Assembly (NCBI RefSeq): GCF_028716865.1
Contig: NZ_JAQUOY010000009.1
Span: forward strand, 17,579-81,578
Direction: 5' to 3'
Source of the DNA: Candidatus Methylomirabilis sp.
Lineage (GTDB): Bacteria > Methylomirabilota > Methylomirabilia > Methylomirabilales > Methylomirabilaceae
Length of the DNA: 64,000 nt
In this document: positions 28,892 through 38,411 of the stretch, piece by piece
Layout of the letters: the number at the start of each line of letters is the position of its first letter
How positions within the stretch are numbered: the stretch's first letter is position 1
Position numbers and translations under genes: made by a program
Notes under the pieces: model-generated
What the model was told of the DNA's origin: nothing
Seen by the model: the letters and a program-made list of their open reading frames with translations, nothing else
Databases searched by the model: none

Positions 28892-29626
28892 ATGACTGAT
28901 ATGCTCGGTTCCGACATCGATAGCCTCCGGAAGCTGATTGACCAGACGCGCGCCCACCTGCGTCGGCAGCAGCTTCTAGGGGTGGAGCGCCTGTATGTTG
29001 CGTGGCCTGAGCGTCTGGAGGTGCAGCCCACATCCTCCTTACCCCTTGCCCAGGTCCGGCAGGCACTGGGGGAGTGTACCCGGTGTAAGTTGCACAAGGG
29101 TCGGCAGCATATCGTCTTTGGAGTCGGTAATCCGCAGGCATGGCTGGTCTTCGTTGGGGAGGCGCCAGGGGCGGATGAAGATCAACGGGGCGAGCCGTTC
29201 GTTGGGCGCGCGGGACAACTGCTCACCCGGATCATTGAGGCGATGAAGCTCACCCGTGAGCAGGTCTATATCTGTAACATCATCAAGTGCCGGCCTCCAG
29301 GCAATCGCAATCCGGAATCAGACGAGATCACCGCGTGCGAGCCGTTCTTGGTCGCGCAGCTTCAGGCCATCCAGCCGAAATTGATCTGCGCGCTGGGCAC
29401 CTTTGCGGCTCAGACGCTCCTGCGCACCAAGGAGCCGATCTCGAAATTACGCGGGCGATTTCATGACTATCACGGAATTCCGGTTCTGCCTACCTTCCAT
29501 CCTGCGTATCTGCTGCGCAACCCGCACGAGAAGAAGACGGTGTGGGCGGACATGCAGCTCCTTCAGCGGCAGTATGAAATCCTCACCAATGCACCCCCCC
29601 TTGCCTCGATTCCAGAATCCTCTTGA
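28892..29626 (+). CDS. Family 4 uracil-DNA glycosylase (Fe-S type)
   Basis: 244 residues. The N-terminal ~60 residues are a variable extension. The catalytic core carries CTRCKLHKGRQHIVFGVGNP with two of the 4Fe-4S Cys ligands, motif A GEAPGADEDQRGEPFVGRAG, ICNIIKCRPPGNRNP with a third Cys, a fourth Cys in DEITACEPFL, and motif B HPAYLLR. It removes uracil from DNA in base-excision repair. It starts 20 nt after coaBC and is probably in the same transcript. The fold is also found in SPO1-polymerase-related domains, but the four Cys and motif order favour family 4. Confidence 0.9.
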   Translation: MTDMLGSDIDSLRKLIDQTRAHLRRQQLLGVERLYVAWPERLEVQPTSSLPLAQVRQALGECTRCKLHKGRQHIVFGVGNPQAWLVFVGEAPGADEDQRGEPFVGRAGQLLTRIIEAMKLTREQVYICNIIKCRPPGNRNPESDEITACEPFLVAQLQAIQPKLICALGTFAAQTLLRTKEPISKLRGRFHDYHGIPVLPTFHPAYLLRNPHEKKTVWADMQLLQRQYEILTNAPPLASIPESS

Positions 29627-29984
29627 CGGGCAGATTGACATAACACAGTTTAGCATAAGATACTTATTGTGGCGGAAGTTCACTAACGGAAAGGCATAAA
29701 TCTCATCCGTATCACTTTTTACACATCTGAGCAGAAATAGTGACATCTCAGTAGGCGTAGTTGCCTTACGTCAACCATGATAGACATGGTGTAACTGATT
29801 AAATATGCGAGTCTTGCAGGATTTCTCCGTCGATCGCGTGCCGATGGCCTGCGAATTGCGAGTCGTCCAATGCAGTAGCCTAAGGCGCTTATTGTCGGAG
29901 ACGACTATCCATGCCGCCACCAACCAGGAGCTGATCAATTCCGGAAGAAGCACTTAACCGCGCTAATACGCAGGAGGCAAACAC
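29627..29984. other. Intergenic region, nothing recognised
   Basis: 358 nt, comparatively AT-rich in its first half. I see no conserved ORF, tRNA or strong hairpin. It ends in the Shine-Dalgarno CAGGAGG of the peptidase gene. Confidence 0.5.
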
Positions 29985-30899
29985 ATGGCGGAGATGAATG
30001 AGCAGCGTGGAATGGGATGGTTGCCGGATTACCCCGACTTTCGGGATCACACGGTCGAACTGGATGAGCTATCTCCACGACTCAAGGCGCTCGGCCAGCG
30101 CGACTCGGTCAAGGTAATGCTAAAAAAGGTGGGGGCTGCCGCCTCCCCCAAGGCGCTGCCGGCCTCTGTCGATCTGAGGGCGTGGTGCTCCCCTATCGAG
30201 GATCAGGGTGCCTTGGGCTCCTGCACCGCCAATGCCGGGGTAGGCGTGGTGGAGTACTTTGAGCGCCGGGCCTTCGGACACCATCTGGACGCCTCCCGCC
30301 TCTTTTTGTACAAGGCAACCAGAAACCTGATGCATTGTACCGGGGATACAGGCGCCTTCCTCAGGAGCACGATGGGGACCCTGGTGCTGTTCGGTGTTCC
30401 ACCCGAAGAGTATTGGCCGTATGCTATCACTGACTTCGATAAGGAGCCAAGCGCCTTCTGCTATGCCTTTGCCCAGAACTATCAGGCGATTCAATACTAC
30501 CGGCTTGATCCGCCCGGCACCAGTAAGCCGACCCTGCTCACCCGGATCAAAACGAATCTGGCAGCGGGGCTGCCGTCGATATTCGGATTTACGGTTTACA
30601 CTTCGATCTCTCAGGCGGCCGGAAGCGGCAAGATCCCTTGCCCTACCTCGGGGGAAAAGGTAGCGGGCGGACATGCCATCGTGGCCGTGGGGTATGACAA
30701 CGCCATGAAGATTAAGAACGCCCATTCCGGAGGTGTCGAGACCGTAGGAGCCCTGCTCATCCGGAACTCCTGGGGAACAGGATGGGGCGACCACGGATAT
30801 GGCTGGCTGCCTTACGACTATGTGTTGCAAGGGCTGGCTGAAGATTGGTGGTCACTCCTGAAAAACGAGTGGGTGGATACCGGGGCGTTTAAGATTTAA
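29985..30899 (+). CDS. C1-family (papain-like) cysteine peptidase
   Basis: 304 residues. The catalytic Cys is in DQGALGSCTAN, the His in GGHAIVAVGYD and the Asn in IRNSWGTGWGDHGYGWLPYDYV, the full C1A triad order, with the oxyanion-hole Gln in EDQG. The N-terminal ~55 residues (GWLPDYPDFRDHT) match the short prosegment-like region of bacterial C1 peptidases. No signal peptide is visible, so the protein is predicted to be cytoplasmic or exported by another route. It has an excellent AGGAGG Shine-Dalgarno and is followed 81 nt later by glgX; no functional link is evident. Substrates are unknown. Confidence 0.88.
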   Translation: MAEMNEQRGMGWLPDYPDFRDHTVELDELSPRLKALGQRDSVKVMLKKVGAAASPKALPASVDLRAWCSPIEDQGALGSCTANAGVGVVEYFERRAFGHHLDASRLFLYKATRNLMHCTGDTGAFLRSTMGTLVLFGVPPEEYWPYAITDFDKEPSAFCYAFAQNYQAIQYYRLDPPGTSKPTLLTRIKTNLAAGLPSIFGFTVYTSISQAAGSGKIPCPTSGEKVAGGHAIVAVGYDNAMKIKNAHSGGVETVGALLIRNSWGTGWGDHGYGWLPYDYVLQGLAEDWWSLLKNEWVDTGAFKI

Positions 30900-30980
30900 A
30901 GAGTTCTTCCGGCATCCAGGATATCGTTTACCCACGCAAGATCCGGTAGAGCCGATTTGTACGTCAAGGAGGCACGCCCG

Positions 30981-33071
30981 ATGACGGTCGTCACTGTCAA
31001 GAATCGACTTCAGGTAGAGAAGGGATCGCCCCATCCGCTCGGGGCCACTCCTGATCAAAACGGGGTGAACTTCTCGCTGTTCTCGGAGAATGCCACGGGT
31101 GTTGAGATCCTCTTATTCGAGCGGCATGATGTCCCAGAACCATTTCAGATCATCCAATTCGACCCCTTCGTCAACAAGACCTTCCATTTCTGGCATGTCT
31201 ACGTGCGGGGAGCAAGGCCGGGTATTCTCTATGCCTACCGCGTGGACGGCTCGCCGGATCGTGGCGCAGGGCATCGTTTCGATCGGACAAAGGTGCTGAT
31301 CGATCCATACGCCAGGGGCAACACGAACAGCCTCTGGAGGCGGGCGGATGCCTGCGGACCCGATGATAACCTCTCGACCTCTATGCGATCGGTCGCGATC
31401 GAGACATCAGGATACGACTGGGAAGGCGATCGGCCCCTCAACCGACCCATGGAAGACACCATCATCTACGAACTGCATGTGAGGGGGTTCACCAAGTCAC
31501 CCTCATCGGGAGTCGCGCACCCGGGAACCTTTTCGGGCGTCATCGAGAAGGTTCCCTACCTCAAGGAACTGGGCGTGACGGCCGTAGAATTGCTGCCGAT
31601 CTTTGATTTTGATGAAACCGATGTTCTTCGCGTGGTGGACGGCACGCCTCTCAATAACTTCTGGGGATATAGCACCATGGGGTTCTTCGCGCCGCAATCC
31701 GCCTATTGCGTTTCTCCCAAAAGCGGCTCTCATCTCCGGGAGTTTCGCGATATGGTGAAGGCGCTGCACAAGGCCGGCATCGAGGTGATCCTGGATGTCG
31801 TCTTCAACCATACCGATGAGGGGAACCACCTGGGACCCGTCTTTTCCTTCAAGGGAATCGATAATCTGGTCTACTACTTCCTGGTGCCGTGGGACAGACA
31901 GTTTTACCTTGACTACTCAGGCTGCGGGAATACGTTAAACTGCAACCATCCGATCCCGCAGAAACTGATCGTTGAGTGCCTCCGATACTGGGTTCGAGAG
32001 ACGCACGTAGATGGGTTCCGATTTGACGAGGGCTCCATACTGTCGCGGGGCGAGGACGGCAGCCCCCTCCCTCATCCACCCGTCGTCTGGCAGATCGAAC
32101 TGGATGAGGAGCTGGCGGATACGAAGGTGATCGCCGAGGCATGGGACGCTGCGGGTCTGTACCAGATCGGTCATTTTCCCGGCGACCGCTGGGCAGAGTG
32201 GAATGGGCGCTATCGCGATGATATCCGGCGCTTTGTCAAAGGAGACCCGGGACTGATCGGCACTGTGGCATCCCGGCTGGCTGGAAGCGCCGACCTCTAT
32301 CAGGCGGTCGGAGAACTCCCCATCAACAGTATCAACTTCATCACCTGCCATGATGGCTTCACCCTGAACGATCTGGTCTCCTACAACGTGAAACACAACG
32401 AAGGGAACGGCGAAGGGAACCGGGATGGCATCAATGACAATCTGAGCTGGAACTGCGGCGTGGAGGGCGAAACGGATGATGCCGCCATTGAAGCGCTCCG
32501 AGAGCGCCAGATCAAGAACTTCATCACGATCTTGCTGCTCTCACGCGGGGTGCCGATGATCTTATCCGGGGATGAGGTCCGCCGGACGCAGAAAGGGAAC
32601 AACAACGCCTACTGCCAGGATAATGAGATCGGATGGGTTGACTGGACCATGTCGCAGACGTACTATGAGATGTTTCGCTTCTGGAAGCGGATGATCGAAT
32701 TTCGAAAGACCCATTCTACCCTTCGCCAGCGTTTCTTCTTCAGTGGGGCAGTTAATGAGCGAGACGTGGCAGATGTCTCCTGGCATGGCTGCAAATTGAA
32801 CCAACCCGAGTGGTCCGATCTGGGGGCCAGGGAGCTAGGGATGACCCTGGGCGGCTTTGATGACGAACCGGATATTCACGTCATGCTGAACATGCACTGG
32901 GAGGGCCGCGAGTTTGAGATCCCGTCGATTCCCGATCGTCGGTGGTTCAAGGTGATCGATACGGCTGCGTCCTCGCCCCACGACATCGCGGATCCGGGGG
33001 ATGAGACGGAGTTCGCTGGTCATGTCTGCTCGGTACAGGGGCGGAGCATCGTCGTGCTGGTTTCTGGGTAA
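30981..33071 (+). CDS. glgX: Glycogen debranching enzyme GlgX
   Basis: 696 residues from the ATG at 30981 (AAGGAGG 9-10 nt upstream). An N-terminal CBM48 domain (GSPHPLGATPDQNGVNFSLFSENATGVEILLF) is followed by the GH13 catalytic barrel: DVVFNHTDEG, VDGFRFDEGS with the nucleophile Asp, VIAEAWDAAG with the acid/base Glu, and NFITCHDGFTLNDLVSYN with the third Asp; then GDEVRRTQKGNNNAYCQDNE, typical of GlgX/TreX isoamylases. It removes alpha-1,6 branches of glycogen. No other glycogen genes lie within the window. Confidence 0.93.
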   Translation: MTVVTVKNRLQVEKGSPHPLGATPDQNGVNFSLFSENATGVEILLFERHDVPEPFQIIQFDPFVNKTFHFWHVYVRGARPGILYAYRVDGSPDRGAGHRFDRTKVLIDPYARGNTNSLWRRADACGPDDNLSTSMRSVAIETSGYDWEGDRPLNRPMEDTIIYELHVRGFTKSPSSGVAHPGTFSGVIEKVPYLKELGVTAVELLPIFDFDETDVLRVVDGTPLNNFWGYSTMGFFAPQSAYCVSPKSGSHLREFRDMVKALHKAGIEVILDVVFNHTDEGNHLGPVFSFKGIDNLVYYFLVPWDRQFYLDYSGCGNTLNCNHPIPQKLIVECLRYWVRETHVDGFRFDEGSILSRGEDGSPLPHPPVVWQIELDEELADTKVIAEAWDAAGLYQIGHFPGDRWAEWNGRYRDDIRRFVKGDPGLIGTVASRLAGSADLYQAVGELPINSINFITCHDGFTLNDLVSYNVKHNEGNGEGNRDGINDNLSWNCGVEGETDDAAIEALRERQIKNFITILLLSRGVPMILSGDEVRRTQKGNNNAYCQDNEIGWVDWTMSQTYYEMFRFWKRMIEFRKTHSTLRQRFFFSGAVNERDVADVSWHGCKLNQPEWSDLGARELGMTLGGFDDEPDIHVMLNMHWEGREFEIPSIPDRRWFKVIDTAASSPHDIADPGDETEFAGHVCSVQGRSIVVLVSG

Positions 33072-33160
33072 CGTAAAGATCCAACTCTTAACGTCACGCT
33101 TAAGCCATGTCGGGAACGGCGAAAGATGAACAGATTCCGAAGCAATTAAGGAGGTAGTTC

Positions 33161-33490
33161 ATGCTGAGAACGGGGTGGCACATGCTCAGGTTCACCGGCG
33201 CCGGCATCTTGCTCACGGTGACCTTGGCCTTCATTGGACCGATCTCTGCCGATGCCGGTTTAGTGTCCGGACGCGTCAACGATACGAAGGGGAAATTTCA
33301 AGCGGGGGGGACTTTCCGTGTGAAAGATTCCACAGGCAAAATGGTCAACGACCACGTGAAGACAGATGAGCGCGGGGGGTACAGTATTTTCCTGCCCCCT
33401 GGCGTTTATACGGTAGAATTTAGCGATGGCAGGAACGCAGTAATCCAGAGCCATCCAGAACCTCTTCAGCAGAACATCTACCTGAAGTAA
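33161..33490 (+). CDS. Small secreted protein with carboxypeptidase-regulatory-like fold
   Basis: 109 residues. A signal peptide (to about PISADA, residue 32) is followed by a single beta-sandwich domain: GLVSGRVNDTKGKFQAGGTFRVKD, DERGGYSIFLPPGVYTVEF. That pattern is the carboxypeptidase-D regulatory-like / transthyretin-like fold, common in secreted proteins as a binding or stabilising domain. AAGGAGG lies 7 nt before the ATG. It is followed 16 nt later by a membrane-anchored protein of unknown function, so the two may form an envelope operon. Confidence 0.75.
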   Translation: MLRTGWHMLRFTGAGILLTVTLAFIGPISADAGLVSGRVNDTKGKFQAGGTFRVKDSTGKMVNDHVKTDERGGYSIFLPPGVYTVEFSDGRNAVIQSHPEPLQQNIYLK

Positions 33491-33506
33491 GAGACGGAGC
33501 GAAGCC

Positions 33507-34520
33507 ATGCCGGGCAACCCGGAAGAGGGGTCGAGTTCAGAAACAGCCGATCCAGTGCGACGTTCAGGTCGCATCAAGGATGCGGTCGAGATCATTGCCA
33601 AACTTGCCACGCCCGTAGCCGTCATTGTGGCAGCATGGGTAGGAGCTCACATTGCTAACACCTTTCAGGATCAAATCACTCGTACCACCCTGGAAAGCCA
33701 GCGTCAGATTTCAGGTACAACCCTGCTCAGCGAGCGGGAGAAGGCGGAAAGCCAGCTCCGGGCCTCCATGTTCAGCAGTCTCATCGATCCGATCGTCGGA
33801 CCGAAGCAAGGAGGCGGCGTGTCCGCCGAAGGGGAACGACTGCTGGTAGAACTGCTGGCCCTCAATTTCCATGAGCATTTTGAGTTAAAGCCATTGTTCG
33901 ACCGGGTGGATAAGCGACTCGTCGGTGAGGGGGCACGGGAAGCACGCCGATCGTTGCGATCGGTCGCCGACCGGATCATTGATCGGCAGATCGCCTCGCT
34001 GCGAAAAGAGGGGAGCGCAAGCGCCAACGGCTCTGACAAGGCTGGAGCGAGGGTTGACATGTTAACCATTACGGAGCCGCCGGTGACCCCTGCACAGAAG
34101 GCGGTATTTGATGCGCTCGCCGCCAATGAGCAACGGCCGTATCAGGTTGTGGCGACATTGAAAGAACCGATCGGCGGTTTAACCTCACCCGATGGGCAAC
34201 ATCGATTGACCATTGTCGTAGACGAAGCCGACTGGGCCAACCACCGGTTGAGGGTGCAACTCGTCGACGTCAGCACGAAAGGGGAGTCGCTGAACTCAAA
34301 CGTGGCGTTCACCCTTACGCACTTCGACTTCCCCCTTACCGACAACACCCTCTTCCCGGATGGCAATCGGATCGCGCTCGCACTCTCCAGCGTCCAGGCT
34401 GATATGGGATTAAAAAGCGTGGTGCTCAAGCTCATCTGGTTTCCAAAAGATTATTTCACGCCTCGGGAACGGCCCCTCGACAATAGTGAGTTCCTGAAAC
34501 TGGTGGGAAAGAAAACATAG
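33507..34520 (+). CDS. Membrane-anchored coiled-coil protein of unknown function
   Basis: 337 residues, family not recognised. A polar N-terminus (~1-28) precedes one hydrophobic segment (LATPVAVIVAAWVGAHIAN, ~32-50). A probable coiled coil (~52-90, Gln/Glu/Arg-rich) follows. A soluble part at ~90-175 carries a leucine-rich helical region (LLVELLALNFHEHFELKPLF) and the C-terminal ~120 residues are beta-rich (QHRLTIVVDEADWANHRLRVQLVDVS). Possibly a stress- or envelope-linked scaffold, but no function can be assigned. It follows the small secreted protein by 16 nt. Confidence 0.7.
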   Translation: MPGNPEEGSSSETADPVRRSGRIKDAVEIIAKLATPVAVIVAAWVGAHIANTFQDQITRTTLESQRQISGTTLLSEREKAESQLRASMFSSLIDPIVGPKQGGGVSAEGERLLVELLALNFHEHFELKPLFDRVDKRLVGEGAREARRSLRSVADRIIDRQIASLRKEGSASANGSDKAGARVDMLTITEPPVTPAQKAVFDALAANEQRPYQVVATLKEPIGGLTSPDGQHRLTIVVDEADWANHRLRVQLVDVSTKGESLNSNVAFTLTHFDFPLTDNTLFPDGNRIALALSSVQADMGLKSVVLKLIWFPKDYFTPRERPLDNSEFLKLVGKKT

Positions 34521-34980
34521 GCTGTGGATTCGTGGGTACCTTCCAGGGGATCTCGCCCGGGCGCTATGGATAGACGCTCGGCATAATTCATTGAAATAAT
34601 CGTACTATATACACACAGGCGGTAACGTGCCGTTGCGAAGGAACAAAGCGACCGGAGTCACCGCATAAGACAAGGCTCCATGTCTCCTCGGCGCATCTAT
34701 GGACTTTGACAGTCGCCCGCCTGACTGCTCTCCAACTTCATTATTTCCGTAGTGAATTTCAGATGTATAATAGCCCTCGAATGTGAGACGGTAGATCAGA
34801 ATGCTACGCCTCCTCCTCAAAGCGGAGGCAGGAGCGATGACAGAATACGGCAGGCATCGCGTCACCGCATCCATCAACGCGAAGAACGCGATCAATGGGC
34901 GAGCGTCTGTGAGCCGATCGTCAAGCAACAGAGACATGCGTGACGCTCAGATTAACCACCAGAGAAAGGAGAAGTGGGGG
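34521..34980. other. Intergenic region, nothing recognised
   Basis: 460 nt between the coiled-coil protein and the probable ATG of the next gene. Open frames in it lack Shine-Dalgarno support and resemble no family. The last 20 nt carry the AAAGGAG ribosome-binding site of the following gene. Confidence 0.5.
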
Positions 34981-35688
34981 ATGACCGGAAAGATACCGAT
35001 CCTCATTACTGTAACGTTGAGTTTGGTCCTTACTATGGGATGTCGGATGAAGAGCGATATGAATCTCAAGACCGCCAAGGTAAGCTCTCCAGCCGTCTAC
35101 TGTCTCTTTGATCCATCCTGTGCAGTACCCGTCACTGACAGTAATACTGTTCCTATCCCGATGCAGGCTGGGGGAACGGCTTTTCTTCAGTCCCGTACAT
35201 TCGCGGGTAAGCCTGGTACGCCGGCAAGCGGTTTATATGGATATGAGTACCGGCTTGATCTCGAGAAGGCTGTTGAGACGAAGGTCCAGGTCGAGGAGGT
35301 CGGGGAGGTCACGTACATGCCTTGTTTGCGGTCGATAGTATTTGACTTCGGTCCTATCATCGACACCCTGGATTACAATGGCGATGGGCAGGCCGGCGAT
35401 CTGATTTATGTCGTTACGAGCGGCGGTCCGGGAAGGGTAGGTCTTGGATCCGTAGAGCGGTTTCACGGCAGGCTGACGTTTAACTTCGACTCCCCAGTCT
35501 GCGTCGGGGGCCCTCATAGTCACGGTGACAGCACCTTCTTCTTTGGCCTGGTCTCCGCACAACCGCCGAGATCCGTCGACGCAACGATCATGGAGACGGG
35601 CGGCTTAAGTGTAGCATCGCCAAAAATGAAGAAAAATATTAGGTATCACGTCAACGTCTATGCGCCCCAAGTAGGCGCCGGAGGATAA
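34981..35688 (+). CDS. Probable lipoprotein of unknown function
   Basis: 235 residues from the ATG at 34981 (AAAGGAGAAGTGGGGG upstream; the frame is open 5' of it but without signal). The N-terminal hydrophobic segment ends LVLTMGC, a weak lipobox with Cys at residue 21. The mature part is not recognised. It contains VFDFGPIIDTLDYNGDGQAGDLIYVVTSGG with a DxNxDGxxxD dockerin/EF-hand-like calcium loop, and GGPHSHGDSTFFFGL with clustered His. It is followed by a strong terminator hairpin and therefore ends its transcription unit. Confidence 0.65.
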   Translation: MTGKIPILITVTLSLVLTMGCRMKSDMNLKTAKVSSPAVYCLFDPSCAVPVTDSNTVPIPMQAGGTAFLQSRTFAGKPGTPASGLYGYEYRLDLEKAVETKVQVEEVGEVTYMPCLRSIVFDFGPIIDTLDYNGDGQAGDLIYVVTSGGPGRVGLGSVERFHGRLTFNFDSPVCVGGPHSHGDSTFFFGLVSAQPPRSVDATIMETGGLSVASPKMKKNIRYHVNVYAPQVGAGG

Positions 35689-35724
35689 GCCGGATCGTCC
35701 CGGAAGCCCTTGAGAGCAATTGGG

Positions 35725-35775
35725 ACCGAGGACCGACGACGGTCACGATCGTCGGTCCTCGGTCAGGGCGCCTTT
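35725..35775 (+). terminator. Rho-independent terminator
   Basis: A 15-bp perfect stem (35725-35739 with 35749-35763) and a 9-nt loop are followed by GCC and a T5 run. It closes the 33-35.7 kb group before priA. Confidence 0.85.
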
Positions 35776-35841
35776 TTCAAACGGCGTGCAACTGCATGAC
35801 GATCCTTTACAGGTAACAGCCGCCTCGGCTATAGTCTGGGC

Positions 35842-38307
35842 ATGCCCACCGAAGTCAATCATCTTCTCGCGGAAATCGCCTTGCCGGTTCCACCGCGAAG
35901 AGTCCTGACGTATACTATCCCATCCCTCTTGCAGAAACAGGTCGAGGTCGGTAAGCGAGCCCTCGTCCCGCTCGGTCCTCGCTTGGTGACCGGGTATATT
36001 GTCGGTCTCCTCTCTTCCGGACCGGTTGACCTTCAAAACCTCAAGCCGATCGATGCGATCCTGGACTCCGAGCCGCTGCTCGATCACCACATGCTGAAAC
36101 TGACGCGCCTCGTAGCGGACTATTATCTGACATCGTGGGGGCTGGTTATTCGAGTATCCCTCCCCCCTGGGATCGATCGCAGGACGGCCCGGACCGTCGA
36201 GATCATCGAGTCGCCGGAGCGCCTCGCCCAAGAGGCCGGCAAGCTGAGTCCCCTCCAGCGTGAGATATTGACTGCGCTTCAGGCACGGCGTCGCATGCCC
36301 CTGTCATCCCTCAAACGGCGTTGGCCGGCCAAAGAGGTCGATAGGCTCATCCGAACCCTCGTCAGTCTGAATCTCGCAAGTCTTACCTACCGTGAGAATA
36401 TTCCGGCTGTCCGACCCGCCTACCGATCACTGGTTGACTTAGCGGCTGACCGGGCCATGGTCCGGGCGGAGATCGACGTGTTCCACAGAAGGGCGCGGCG
36501 GCAAGCCTCATTGCTCGAACACCTGTTGCAATCCGGCTCAACAATCACCTCTGCCGAGGCCATATCTATCGCCGGCGCCTCCGGGGTTCGCAGCCTTATC
36601 GCCAAAGGCTTCATCCGTCAGGTCATGGAGGAGATCGAGCGATCGCCCTGGGAAGAGACCGCTGTGGCTGCGGATTCCTGGCCCGAACCAAACTCAGCCC
36701 AGCAAACAGCGGTTGATGGGCTCATCCAGGGACTGAACTCACGGACATTTTTCCCGGCGTTGCTGTATGGCGCGACGGGGAGCGGCAAAACCGAGGTCTA
36801 TCTTCGGGTGATCAGCGAGGTGGTACGGCAGGGAAGGCAGGCGCTCGTGCTCGTCCCTGAAATCGCCTTGACGCCGGTTACTGCCGATCGATTCCGCTCC
36901 CGCTTCGGGGATCGAATCGCGCTGCTGCATAGCGGCCTCTCACCCGGCGAACGGCTGGATCAGTGGCGCCGCATCAAGCGCGGAATGGCCGATATCGTCA
37001 TCGGTGCGCGGTCCGCGGTCTTCGCTCCCCTCTCCCGCCTCGGTCTCATCGTTGTCGATGAAGAGCACGACACCTCCTACAAACAGGATGATGACCCACG
37101 CTACCATGCGAGGGACGTAGCCATGGCCAGAGGGCAGATGCTTGGCATTGCAGTCCTCCTTGGTTCCGCAACCCCAAGCTTCGAAAGTATCCATCGCGCC
37201 AAGGAAGGGGCCTACCGACTGTTCCTGCTTCCGGAAAGGGTCCACGCCAGGGCGCTGCCCTCGATCACGCTGATCGATATGCGCGAAGAACGTGCGCAGA
37301 TTGGGGTGCGTGGTGCGCCGCTCATCTTCTCCAGACGGCTGACGGACGCGATCAAGGAGACGCTTGCGAAAGGAGAACAGATCCTGCTGTTCATCAATCG
37401 ACGAGGTTACGCCAGGTTGTTGCTCTGCCGCGAGTGCGGCTTTACCTTGCGGTGTCCGCATTGCAGCACCTCGCTCATCTATCATGCTGCGGATGATAAG
37501 ATGCGCTGCCATTACTGCGATTATCGGGAACGGCCACCAGGACGTTGCCCTCAGTGCGGCGGAATCGCCTGCGGATGGCTCGGGTACGGGACGCAGCAGG
37601 TCGAAGCTGCCGCTCGGATCCTCGCTCCGAATACAACTATCGCAAGGATGGATCGCGACACCACCAGAGGGCGGCAGGCATACCGACAGATCCTCAAAAG
37701 CGTGCAGCAGAGACAAACGCAGATTCTTATCGGGACACAGATGGTTGGGAAAGGGCACGACTTCCCAGGAATTACCCTGGTGGGCATCCTCTCTGCCGAC
37801 GGTTCAATGCAGATCCCGGATTTCAGAGCCGGGGAGCGAACCTATGCCCTGCTCACACAGGTAGCCGGACGAGCCGGCCGTGGAGACCGCCCCGGTCAGG
37901 TCATCGTTCAGACGTATAACCCGGAACACTATTGCATCCTCGCAGCTCGCAATCATGATTATGAAGCGTTGTGCCAAATCGAGCGGCCGCTCAGAGAGAA
38001 ACGCGGTCTCCCGCCCTTTGGCTTCCTCATCCTACTCCTGGTCACTGCTGTAAACGAGGCTCACACGCAGGCGAAAGCCGAGCGACTCGCCGACCTTCTC
38101 CTGGAGCGGGCTGGTTCATCCGTTACCATCGAGGGACCTGCGCCGGCGCCGCTTTACCGACTGAAAGGACGCTATCGCTGGCAGATCCTCGCCAAAGGTC
38201 ATGACTCGAGTACATTGCATCGCTGGGTGAAGGAGACGATTGCGCTGCTCCCGCCATTAGAACAAGCGGGAGTCGAGATCGATGTCGATCCCGTTGATCT
38301 GTGTTGA
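35842..38307 (+). CDS. priA: Primosomal replication-restart helicase PriA
   Basis: 821 residues. An N-terminal DNA-binding domain (~1-105, ALPVPPRRVLTYTIP) and a winged-helix region precede helicase motifs: Walker A GATGSGKTEVYLR, Walker B IVVDEEHDTSYKQDD, GSATPSFES. The paired zinc-binding segment CRECGFTLRCPHCSTSL / CHYCDYRERPPGRCPQCGG has all eight Cys. The second RecA-like lobe has ILIGTQMVGKGHDFPG and LTQVAGRAGRGDRPG. It reloads the replisome at stalled forks. The ATG has only a weak Shine-Dalgarno. Confidence 0.95.
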   Translation: MPTEVNHLLAEIALPVPPRRVLTYTIPSLLQKQVEVGKRALVPLGPRLVTGYIVGLLSSGPVDLQNLKPIDAILDSEPLLDHHMLKLTRLVADYYLTSWGLVIRVSLPPGIDRRTARTVEIIESPERLAQEAGKLSPLQREILTALQARRRMPLSSLKRRWPAKEVDRLIRTLVSLNLASLTYRENIPAVRPAYRSLVDLAADRAMVRAEIDVFHRRARRQASLLEHLLQSGSTITSAEAISIAGASGVRSLIAKGFIRQVMEEIERSPWEETAVAADSWPEPNSAQQTAVDGLIQGLNSRTFFPALLYGATGSGKTEVYLRVISEVVRQGRQALVLVPEIALTPVTADRFRSRFGDRIALLHSGLSPGERLDQWRRIKRGMADIVIGARSAVFAPLSRLGLIVVDEEHDTSYKQDDDPRYHARDVAMARGQMLGIAVLLGSATPSFESIHRAKEGAYRLFLLPERVHARALPSITLIDMREERAQIGVRGAPLIFSRRLTDAIKETLAKGEQILLFINRRGYARLLLCRECGFTLRCPHCSTSLIYHAADDKMRCHYCDYRERPPGRCPQCGGIACGWLGYGTQQVEAAARILAPNTTIARMDRDTTRGRQAYRQILKSVQQRQTQILIGTQMVGKGHDFPGITLVGILSADGSMQIPDFRAGERTYALLTQVAGRAGRGDRPGQVIVQTYNPEHYCILAARNHDYEALCQIERPLREKRGLPPFGFLILLLVTAVNEAHTQAKAERLADLLLERAGSSVTIEGPAPAPLYRLKGRYRWQILAKGHDSSTLHRWVKETIALLPPLEQAGVEIDVDPVDLC

Positions 38308-38411
38308 GCAAGCAGCAATCAGCTCAGCAGGTAAATAGACTGAAGACTGAAGGCTTTTAGGAATAGGATTCAATGAGTAGTTACGAGCCTTCACCAATTG
38401 TCTTTTGAACG

